Source of the DNA: Cudoniella acicularis
Taxonomy: Eukaryota > Ascomycota > Leotiomycetes > Helotiales > Helotiaceae
Length of the DNA stretch: 28,376 nucleotides
Assembly: GCA_013054445.1 (NCBI GenBank)
Contig: JAAMPI010000676.1
Coordinates: 1-28,376 of the forward strand
Direction of reading: 5' to 3'
Shown here: positions 19,743 to 27,786 of the stretch, in pieces
How the letters are laid out: each line of letters opens with the position of its first letter
How positions within the stretch are numbered: position 1 is the first letter of the stretch
Made by a program: the position numbers and the translations under genes
Notes under the pieces: generated by a model
Databases searched by the model: none
What the model was told of the DNA's origin: nothing
The model's input: only the letters and a program-made list of their open reading frames with translations

Positions 19743-20564
19743 ATGCGTTTCGTCAACTTCATCGCAGCGTTGGCTACCATCGCTGGTATTACGAGGGCAT
19801 TACAAGACATTGGCGCCCGGGACATCGATAACCCCTCCACCGACACCACCTCGTTCGTCGCACGCAGAGCTCCCCTGGCCCTGGCGCAACCCGCCAAGCA
19901 ACACGCCCAGGAGTCTCACTCCAAACCAAGCTCGCATATAAAGGAGCCGCAACCCGCCAAGCACTCCAAACCAAGCTCGCGTGTGAAGAAGCCGCAGCCC
20001 GCCAAGCACTCCAAACCAAGCTCGCATGTGAAGAAGCCGCAGCCCGCCAAGCACTCCAAACCAAGCTCACATATAAACGTTTGCAACAACAAGAAGCCCC
20101 CGCACAAGCTTAGGTTTATGCCGAGGGGTGATGCCGACCTTGTCGGGTATGATGAAACGAGTATATGGTACGTGTACGAGGGCGGCTTCCTCGCGGCAGG
20201 CAGGGTCCCAGTTGGCCAGTACTCGCGGGTCTTCGACGTAAGCGGCTGTTCTGCTGCCTTCTTCTTCGACGCCGCTGGCCATGCCTCTAGCGCTCATATT
20301 ACGGCCGGCAACGAGAAGGCAGAAGCAAAGGAGGCCGCAGAGCAGGCCAAAGAGGCAGGCACCACCGACTCCGTCGTGATCTACGCCCCCACCAATTCCA
20401 AATCCGAGACCATTAAGACTGCAATAAGAGGCGTGCTTCCCGACATAACTGTTGTTATGAAAACGTACAACCTCAACACGCATAACCGGAACGAAAGATG
20501 GCAGTTCACCTACAAGGCTGGGGACACCACGAAGAAGGTGAAAGTTGAAACTTACACCTGTTAA
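19743..20564 (+). CDS. Secreted repeat protein with a possible CheD/CNF1-like cysteine deamidase domain
   Basis: Single exon, 273 aa. Residues 1-20 are a signal peptide (MRFVNFIAALATIAGITRAL). A dibasic RR at 41-42 could be a Kex2 site. Residues about 68-112 hold three 15-residue repeats (KPQPAKHSKPSSHVK-like; 45-bp units at 19944-19988, 19989-20033, 20034-20078) with half a unit before them. The last two are separated by KK pairs. The C-terminal domain (about 125-273) is rich in predicted strands: IWYVYEGG, then VFDVSGCSAAFFF with Cys169, His180 and His185, then VVIYAPT and ITVVMKTYNL. A V-S-G-C-[ST] turn between strands, with a His 11-16 residues later, resembles the active-site pattern of the CheD/CNF1/BLF1 glutamine-deamidase fold. 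That assignment is inference from a short motif; an inactive or unrelated secreted protein is possible. Confidence 0.85.
   Translation: MRFVNFIAALATIAGITRALQDIGARDIDNPSTDTTSFVARRAPLALAQPAKQHAQESHSKPSSHIKEPQPAKHSKPSSRVKKPQPAKHSKPSSHVKKPQPAKHSKPSSHINVCNNKKPPHKLRFMPRGDADLVGYDETSIWYVYEGGFLAAGRVPVGQYSRVFDVSGCSAAFFFDAAGHASSAHITAGNEKAEAKEAAEQAKEAGTTDSVVIYAPTNSKSETIKTAIRGVLPDITVVMKTYNLNTHNRNERWQFTYKAGDTTKKVKVETYTC
19944..20078 (+). repeat. Three 45-bp tandem coding repeats
   Basis: The units at 19944-19988, 19989-20033 and 20034-20078 are nearly identical and in frame, encoding PQPAKHSKPSSxxxx-type units. A partial unit precedes them (about 19919-19943). Their high identity at DNA level suggests recent expansion or ongoing homogenisation. 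Confidence 0.9.
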
Positions 20565-21046
20565 GAGCCAGGGATCCCTAGTTGGCGTGTTACACCAAGA
20601 AGTCTTCGAGACAATTGTTATGGCTCTTTTGATGGCATCTAGGCCATAACTATGGACATTAACTTGGTAGGCATCTGTCTATCATTGGGAATGGAACATG
20701 GTCAACAGGAGATTGAGGAGGAAAGTTAGATACAATTCGTAGGCAGATATGTATACAGCACAGTCTAGCATCCAGGGAGAAAGAGCGGAGCAGGTTTGAT
20801 ACACATTGGAGTTTAACAGGTCGGGGTTTCAGGTTATTAGAGTTTTTAGGATTTCTATCGTTACTTTACAATAGAGGGGGGGATAAAAAGGCAGCAAACG
20901 AATGCAATTTTATAGACCTCACGATAGACTTATCATGTTCTGCGAATATGCTTACATAAGGGACTACACACCCGCATTATTCCCTCTTTGACACATACCA
21001 GGTAGAAAAATACCACCACATCATAGTACTGATCCAGTGTGTAAAA
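20565..21046. other. 3' flank of the repeat-protein gene
   Basis: No gene or clear element is visible. A short GGGGGGG run lies at about 20876-20882. Confidence 0.5.
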
Positions 21047-21250
21047 TGAATAGAATAGAATAGAGTTTCACTAGTTATTCTATTCTATTCAGCCAACCAG
21101 AGCCCTATTCTAACTCTAGTCTAGATTATTAGACTAGATTAGAATATTAGTTTGATTAGTAGTCATGTGACTATACTACGTGAAGTTAATGTGGCGAAGT
21201 AAGAATAAGGTTAAGGCATAGCGGGCACTAGGCAGAACCTTAACCTTATT
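21047..21250. repeat. Cluster of palindromes (16-bp and 13-bp perfect inverted repeats)
   Basis: TGAATAGAATAGAATA at 21047-21062 has its exact complement at 21076-21091 (13-bp loop). AATAAGGTTAAGG at 21204-21216 has its exact complement at 21238-21250 (21-bp loop). A CTAGTCTAGA-like palindromic patch lies between them. The cluster resembles the fold-back ends of non-autonomous elements, but no target duplication was identified. Confidence 0.7.
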
Positions 21251-21299
21251 ACGAAGCGAATGCTTATAATTGGCTGAGAAATCGTTCCAGAAGGTTCTT

Positions 21300-21670
21300 C
21301 GGACTTCGGCAGCCTCGGGTGGCGTCACCGGGCCGCGCGGCCTTTGCGGCCTTAAGCGGGCCGGAGTTGCCGATACCCCGAGTCAGCTAGGATCACCTCG
21401 ATGATTCCAGTTATTAAAAATCTATATAAAATATTATAAATATTCTATTTATTTTTAATCATGATTTAAAATCAGTAGTTTTATGATTTCGAAGAATAAA
21501 AAGAGATAGTTCTAGAATCTATTAATATTAAATATATAATAACGATTTTTCTTTATTATTTTCTTTTCTTATTACTTTAAAATTTAATAACAAATCAACT
21601 ATAACTCTTATCAAGATACTTTTGCCTATAAAAAGACTTATTTTTACCTTATTTAATTAATCATGTCTAC
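21300..21670. other. Abrupt GC-rich island followed by an AT-rich tract
   Basis: About 21300-21400 is strongly GC-rich and self-complementary (GGCCGCGCGGCC, GCGGCC, GGGCCGG). From about 21412 to 21670 the sequence becomes extremely AT-rich without ORFs. The switch takes only a few bases, like a junction between unrelated or differently mutated pieces. Confidence 0.6.
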
Positions 21671-21727
21671 GAAAACTTTAGTTGCTACGAACCTTGAGCA
21701 AAATCGACCGGATTTTACTTTAGGTCC

Positions 21728-21972
21728 TGTCACAGACCTGGTTTGACGCGTCCCCCTTACCTGACGCGTCTTCCTTGCCTGCGACGCGTCCTCCTGACCC
21801 CTTACCACGTGTCCTCGCTTAGCAGGACTCACCTCCTATATATAAGGCCCCTTCAGGGCCACCTCTTCCTTCTTCTCTCTCTCTNNCTTAGTTTCTTCGT
21901 AATACAGCACCTTCTTGCAAATACGTCCCCACGTGACGTCAGGGCCTCTAGTGCCTTTGCAGAGCTGTAACA
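21728..21972. mobile_element. Probable solo LTR of a retrotransposon, about 245 bp
   Basis: The block begins TGTCACAGACC and ends CTGTAACA, giving TG...CA ends with a short imperfect inverted terminus (TGTCAC against TGTTAC). Inside are three GACGCGTC-type words (about 21748-21789), a TATA box (CTATATATAAGG at about 21836-21847) and a CT-rich tract, the layout of a retrotransposon LTR with its promoter. No second LTR, primer-binding site or polymerase ORF is present. The adjacent pentamers (GGTCC and CCGTC) do not form a clean target duplication. It directly abuts and truncates the transposase relic on its right. Confidence 0.55.
21885..21886. other. Two ambiguous bases (NN) in a CT-rich tract
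   Basis: The only N characters in the window lie inside a CTCTCT run in the probable LTR. They mark a small assembly uncertainty, so the run length here is not reliable. Confidence 0.98.
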
Positions 21973-22380
21973 CCGTCTAGAATATGTGTGGCATCCCCTA
22001 TAGAAAACGTGCTATAACCTGAGCTAGAGTAAGGAATAGCTTTTGGAATACAATACAGCGATAGTATCCTCTTTTATTCAGCCTCCTTTTAAGGGTCTCT
22101 ATAGAGCATTCCAGCCTACACTCCTCTCGTAGTTACACCCACTTTATTTTGCACGTCTCTTATGTTCGGCCACAATATAAGATAATCTCGTCGACGACAG
22201 TATCGGAGAGAAGGGAGGCATGGCCACGTCAATTAGGGCGAGCTCGTTCTGGATTTGCGTAGCCTAGGATCTTCTTAATCTTGGTGTCACTAAGCTTATA
22301 GCGCTATATTAAGGCACAAACAGGAACCTTTCCAAACTAGTATAGCTGGCGTATTGCCTCCTTATGTTTTGTTATAATTT
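21973..22380 (-). pseudogene. Tc1/mariner-type transposase fragment (N-terminal helix-turn-helix region), RIP-scarred
   Basis: One minus-strand frame reads ITKHKEAIRQLY*FGKVPV, then KLSDTKIKKILGYANPERAR, LLSDTVVDEIILYC, LREECRLECSIETLKRRLNK, RGYYRCIVFQKLFLTLAQV and ARFL*GMPHIF*. This is the DNA-binding N-terminus of a fungal Tc1/mariner transposase: two HTH regions followed by the G-Y-x-R-C-I element. At least seven nonsense codons interrupt the frame, yet there is no frameshift. Each is one transition from Trp, Gln or Arg, the mark of RIP. The fragment stops exactly at 21972/21973 where the LTR-like block begins. The DDE catalytic domain is absent. Confidence 0.75.
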
Positions 22381-22596
22381 CAAAGCCCTTTTCATGTCAG
22401 AAATTAAGAGATAGTGGAGTTATTAGTGCGATAGTAAGAGGTGGTGATGCTAAAAAGAGGGTAAAAAATTAGGGTGCTGAGGCACCCTGAGCGCACAGAC
22501 CAGTGAGCTCTAGCTCGTTAAGCGAGAAGAAAGGGGGCGGGGTGAGGAGTGGCAGTCCTCTGTGAGTGGAAATGGAGAAGAGGGGTTATCATACTT

Positions 22597-22709
22597 GGTG
22601 CAGCGAATTTCAATTTTGAATCTGGAACCTGAATTCAATACACACATTGAGGGGCTTTGACCTGAATTTATAGTTGAAATTCGTGTCTACATTGAATACC
22701 TAATGCACC
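22597..22709. repeat. Possible inverted terminal structure next to the transposase relic
   Basis: CGAATTTCAA at 22604-22613 is the exact complement of 22674-22683, and GGTGCA at 22597-22602 pairs with TGCACC at 22704-22709. It lies upstream of the start of the transposase relic, where a terminal repeat would be expected. It could equally be a separate small fold-back element. Confidence 0.4.
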
Positions 22710-23690
22710 TGCGCACGATTTAGCGAACCTAGAAAGGGGCAGCAAACCACGTGATATCGCCCTGTCCCAAACCGGTCCTCTCAAATCCCACATTCTCTAC
22801 TTCAAGCTCTAAGGGGTGTTTATTATCATTTTGGTACAATTCAGCAACAAGAATCTAAAGAGCGCAAGTCTTCCCCGCGTAGTGATCGGCGATCCTCAGT
22901 CCGACCTCCGCAGGGCCTCGTTCCCGATTCTTGGCCCCCATCTTGTGCTAGCACACCTTTGACACGTCTCCGGGATGCTCGGGCCCTACCGCCCATGAAT
23001 TGAGGCGCAGTTGACTCGTGACGTTGCCCGTTGCCTAATAATTGGTGTGATAAAAATACTCCTAATGCCTAAAATTGGCTTGTGATTTCAGATCTTCATT
23101 AGAGTCCACTGGGAGTTATTCGCTCAAAATAATGCTAGATTGAATTGTTGTAACGATTTTTAGTCCACTTGATTATTATTGCATTGTTTATCAATCACGA
23201 ATTATCTCTAGAGCTCTTCTTTTGAATGAGGCTCTTCCGCCTCAATGATTGACGACGTGGAATTCTAGAAGCAGCTTGAACAACGCACCCCATCGGATTT
23301 ATCGCCTTTCCCAAGCCATACATGGTATCCGGAACGCCACGATGTGGTAGGAACGTCCGCTATCCTATCGTCTCAATCGAAGGTATCCCTCCATGGCTCT
23401 TATGGCAGCCTAACATAGGCAGAGTTGATTTGTCACCTGGCAGTGTTCTTCCCGTACAGCAAGGCTGTGTATGAGAAGTATAAATGATGCGAGGCGAATT
23501 CATCACACTAATTGTGAGGGGCCACTTGAACCGGCCGTAATATTGATTTTTATTACTGTTAGCTCACAATATCTTTCCTATATCTAGCCCACACCCCGTT
23601 TTGTCCGAGCATCTTCTTCCCTCTCGACAAAAAAGTCGCTTTTCAAATCAAATATTTAAATTGCTGAGAGTCGCTTGTTCGATATTTGAA
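22710..23690. other. Spacer and promoter region of the GPI-protein gene
   Basis: No convincing ORF is seen. The first half is mixed sequence of normal composition. About 23560-23690 should be core promoter and 5' UTR of the next gene. Confidence 0.45.
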
Positions 23691-24946
23691 ATGAAGTTCG
23701 TTACATTCACTGCTGCCCTTGCAGCCTGCCTCGTTGACCAGACCTCAGCGAAAACTGCCACCGAGATAAATACGGCCATAAACTTTCCCTACACTGCGAC
23801 TGCTGTTCAGTGAGCTAAACATCAACCTTACTTCGGTAGTTAACACTAATCCAAGCAGAAATGCTCAAGCTACAGTCGCCCTGAGCGTCACAGAGCAAGG
23901 TTCTATTAGTCTTTCGGGAGGCACAGATCTACTGGATTATACGCCGCCCGCAGACTTTACTGCCCTCAAGCCGTCCTTTGACTTCAACGACGCATGGGCC
24001 GGCGTTGCGTTTGACGACGTAGTCTTTCATGTTAACATCAGTGTTGATCATCACCCAACGTCTCCAAGTTACCAGTTTGTTCAGATCCTTGGGAATCCGC
24101 AAAGCCTTAGTGGAGGTGTAAGTGTCGAGTTATAAATAATTGCGGGAAAACACAACTAATAATTCCCCCTAGCCTTCGGAACTCAATTTGAGTGCCAATT
24201 TTCAACTCGAATTTCATGGGTGGTTGAACACAACCACGCCGGCAACTCTAGGATATAGTTTTGATGTTGTTGTTAGTACGGTAGTTTCTTTTGCTATAAC
24301 CAGCAATGCTAACATACATCTAGATTCCCAACAATTCAGTGATATTTTATCCCTTGGGGAAGGAGAACTCGATCGCCAACATTGGATTGTATGCGCTTTC
24401 ATCAATACCCCTACCTAGATTCACGCTCTGACTCTTTCCTTCTTAGCAACGAAACCAAAGTCGTACCGGGTAGCCTCACCTCTTCAACCGGGTCCCTCAA
24501 TGCCCAATTCGAATATTCCCTCCGTCCAGTCCTCAATTTCTCAGCTACATACAATAAGAACAGTTACGCAGCAAGTGTTTACGCAGACATCCCGCGACTC
24601 GATCTTTCAATTTCGCAAGTTTTCTAACGTAGACGCAAATTGCAACCCATCACCCGCAGGAGCCGCTACTGCAAACATCTACAATAATTTGACGCTTGTG
24701 GCTCCGAGTGTGGGATTTGATATTGAGTTGGATGACAATAATGTGATGACCGTTTTAACAACTGGTACTGCGGTTAGTGCTGCGTTACCAACGACTTGTT
24801 TGCAGTATAATTCGCAGAATAGTGTCTTGGGGAAGGTGACTCAGGTTGCATCTCCAACACCGACTAAGAGCAATGCTGGAAGGAGGGCGGGAGTCTCGAT
24901 TATGGGACTATTGGTCGCAGGTGCTGTGGTGGTCATGCTTATTTGA
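23691..24946 (+). CDS. Secreted GPI-anchored surface protein with an apparent one-base frameshift
   Basis: Exons are 23691-23809, 23859-24117, 24173-24280, 24324-24388 and 24447-24946; introns are 49, 55, 43 and 58 bp with CTAAT/CTAAC-type branch sites. The signal peptide is MKFVTFTAALAACLVDQTSA. The body is rich in short strands and N-glycosylation sites (SISLSGGTDLLDY, QLEFHGWLN, SFDVVVSTIPNNSVIF, LRPVLNFSATYN, ADIPRLDLSISQ). The end has SPTPTKSNAGRRAG followed by a hydrophobic tail (MGLLVAGAVVVMLI), a typical GPI signal. In exon 5 the frame fails at 24620-24623: a run of four T gives a TAA at 24625-24627, while three T would continue as QVSNVDANCNPSP to the end (349 aa). This is either a sequencing or assembly error or a fresh mutation. 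No named domain is recognised. Confidence 0.8.
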
Positions 24947-25999
24947 GAGTAAAGTTTGAGCAGGAGGATGAAAGGATACTTTTTTGATGCTGAATGGGAA
25001 ATGAATGATGCTTTTTCTTCAGTTTCTCTGTTATTATGCACTGTAAACCCGATCATTTGTTACGATTAAGGCTTAGTGTTAGTATTAATTTCTTAAAACT
25101 TATCTCGACCTTAACTTTTTCTGCGAAGACATGGGATAGCCTAGTTTATCGTATATACTATTATGTGGTACAGTTAACTTCGTATTGTTTAAATGAGGGT
25201 TTTAATAACACAATGAAAAATAATTGCCAGATCTGGGGAAACTAGCAGATAAGCAGTCACTTGTTTTAGAGTTTCATATAGGACACGCGTCTGATTGATT
25301 GCACATCATGGCATTATCGCTTATGCTATGTTATGGCCATTCCAATGTCTCCCGCTTCGCCATGAAATGATGCCACCATGTATGTGCAAGGACAATGAAA
25401 GAAATTACCAAAGATGATTCGTCCTCCACTCTCACCATTATTTCCTCCACCCAAGCCTATCACTGCTCACTCTTTATCTGGAATAACCAGAATCACTATA
25501 CCAAAAAGATTTTTTGAGAAAGGAAAGAGATACGTGTCCAAAGCCTGTCTGTGAATACTAAATGCCAAAATCCAAACGCAATTCCATGTACCCAGGTCAC
25601 ACTCCTCGGAAAACCCGCAGACCGTGGTGATGTATATCCAAATCGAGGGCGGAGCTGCAGTCGATGTCAATGTGTATGTAGAACTGACGTCGGAACTTTG
25701 TAAAGCCTCGCAATGTGTGCAGTGTTAAGTGTTAAGTGTCGAGTGATGAGATAACCTTGACAAGGCGCTGTATGCCCATAGCTAAAACTATTACTGCTTA
25801 TGTTCAATTCATTAGTCTCTTTCTCCCTTATCACAATTCCAAAATCTTATACCTCAATCTTATTCCATCACGACACTCTCCTTTTCTCCTTCTCACACTA
25901 CTTCCTATTCCCCTTTCCGCTACCCCACGGAACAGTTTGTCTATCTCCAACAGTTCCTAAAGAGCCCGGACCCTTATATTTGAAACGATCGATCTCAGC
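24947..25999. other. Gene-free spacer
   Basis: Short ORFs exist (25467-25670 minus, 25736-25960 plus) but lack start context, domains or splice signals. A pyrimidine-rich stretch runs at about 25800-25920. Nothing else is recognised. Confidence 0.45.
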
Positions 26000-26330
26000 C
26001 TAGCGCTCACACTGGGAGTCGCTGTATGTGGGACCATTCTTAAAGCGATTGGGATCCATAGGGTGGTTCTGGAAGTTGGTCGGTTGGGCAGGTGGGTAGT
26101 TAGAGGGCGCATCCCATCCTCGATTGCCGAAGCCGGTGTTGATAGCTGGGACCCAGCTGTCCGCAGCAGAGTAGCCGGAGCTGCTACTGCCGGTGGAGGA
26201 GGAGTTGCTGCTACTATTCGAAGACATGTTGTTGGTTTAAGACTTTTAGGATATCTTGTGCTATAAAAACAATTGTTAGCATCAAAAGGGTGAATTATTT
26301 GAGTAGATGACTTACGGGCTGTTCATTGTT
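26000..26330 (-). CDS. Small Ser/Asn-rich hypothetical protein, with a 5' intron
   Basis: The 75-aa ORF runs from the ATG at 26227-26225 to 26000. It begins with a Ser/Asn tract (MSSNSSSNSSSTGSSSSG) and continues with Pro/Asn-rich hydrophilic sequence (GWDAPSNYPPAQPTNF, NRFKNGPTYSDSQCER). There is no signal peptide or membrane segment. A textbook intron lies just upstream (26315-26261, 55 bp: GTAAGT, GCTAAC, TTTTTATAG), which strongly suggests a transcribed gene. On splicing, an upstream ATG about ten bases before the donor (ATGAACAGC) would read in another frame (MNSPTRYPKSLKP...) over the same DNA. The protein frame is therefore not certain; the Ser/Asn frame with the intron in the 5' UTR is preferred. 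No function is known. Confidence 0.55.
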
Positions 26331-26572
26331 ATACAAATTTGTAATTAAAGGTCTCTTCGGCTTCTCGTGGTCGAAGAATGCAGGATATGGATTGCTTGAC
26401 TTGTCGAGTTATGTATTGCTTGACTGGTATCCGAGTATCTCTTAAGTCGGGCTGTGCTCTCGTTGATGTTGTAAGAAAAAAAGGAAAAGTTTAGAGGTAG
26501 GAAAAACAGGGTATTTTATAGAAAATAGACAGTTCAAACTCTCTCCTGCTCCTGCACCCCCCGTTCAAGAGA

Positions 26573-27000
26573 GCAACAACTAAACCTAATTGAATGACAA
26601 TAGACGCTGTAATATTGACAGGTTTCTGAGCCAACAGGGCTTAACTGCTTAAGACATTGACTGCCTAAATTATAACCTTGTAGCTAGCGCGCTTGTATGA
26701 ATAACTACATAAGTGGTTGGGGGCTTAATCTAACAGGGGTTAAAGAGTTAACAATAGAGCCCTTCTCTGCCAACAAACAAAGCTTGATTGAATCAAAATA
26801 TGCCTGCCTAAATAAAGACCTTTCAGTTAGCACGCTTGCGCGAATAGCTAAAAGAGACGGTAACAGGTAGATGTAATACAGCAGAGAGTCAAGAGTTAAT
26901 AAAGGGCGCTACTATAGCAACAGAGCTTAACTGACTGCCTCAAATTATATAGAGAAGCTAGGACCTTGCAGCTAGCACGCTTGCATCGCAAAACATCAAT
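26573..27000. repeat. Degenerate tandem repeat with a period of about 140-148 bp
   Basis: GCCAACAGGGCTTA-like (26630, 26769, 26917), AAGAGTTAA[CT]AA (about 26744, 26891) and CTAGC[GA]CGCTTG (about 26691, 26831 as TTAGCACGCTTG, 26973) recur in the same order about 140-148 bp apart. There are about two and a half copies, and an eroded earlier start near 26573. Differences are mostly transitions. No coding capacity is visible; it looks like a mutated minisatellite or the tandem ends of an old element. Confidence 0.65.
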
Positions 27001-27786
27001 ATGGCAGAAAAACGTATGGAACCAGAGTTGCACGGGCAAGAAGGCTGATTCTGGAAGTGAGCCAGATGCCAGATATTTAACCCCCCTGAAGCTGCTTACG
27101 ACAGGCCAAACAGCCCTGATTGCTCTGTAAACCTAACAGTAGCAGGTATTTTCCAACAGACACTCAAGATATGGATGTGTAAGTTACTATAGCACTTCTA
27201 AATCAAGAATACAGATACTCCATTTTAGTATACTTGTACTTGTACAGGTACAATCCCACATGGTTACTAACAACACTTCAAACTATTAACACTATGGTTC
27301 TACGATATATTATGAAAAGAAAACAAAAATACCCATTTTTATCCTTTACTACTTCCTTTCAAGTGGGTATTATTTAAAATTGAGGGTTGTTTAATAAATC
27401 CGAAATGTTTACAATAGTGCGCGTCTTGGACAGTCGATTCCGCAAAACGTTGCAGACATAAAATTTAGTAGATATTTATACATTTTTAGAAATCTTCCTT
27501 CCAAACAGGCTGACTTTTCAAAACCTCTACTAAGAAATTTTAATTTTCTTCCCGTTTCGTGACGGCTATGTAATGTGGTTGGCTACAGCACAATCACGTG
27601 GAGCACAACGACATTCAAAATCAGGTGATAGTGGCCTTCCATTATAACATTACGACAATATCAAGATTAAAACACAAGCATGTCCTATGATACATGCTCT
27701 ACAGTATAAAAGAATAATTTACACAAACTACGGTTTCTGTTGCAAATATCGATTCAATCAATTCGAGCCTATTTAAAAATCCAAAA
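27001..27786. promoter_or_regulatory. Spacer and promoter of the wax-synthase-like gene
   Basis: The distal part is AT-rich without ORFs. Near the gene there is a palindromic CACGTG at about 27595-27600 and a TATA box, TATAAA at 27705-27710, 77 bp before the ATG. Confidence 0.55.

Noticed and set aside
19789..20107. Three overlapping minus-strand ORFs with repeats such as SLVWSAWRAAASSHA
   Set aside because: They are the antisense of the 45-bp tandem repeats in the 19743-20564 gene. A repeat length divisible by three keeps all frames open, and the plus strand has the signal peptide and folded domain.
24500..24946. Single 148-aa ORF read as an independent gene
   Set aside because: Its first third is an out-of-phase reading of exon 5, and only the part after about 24624 is the true frame of the GPI protein.
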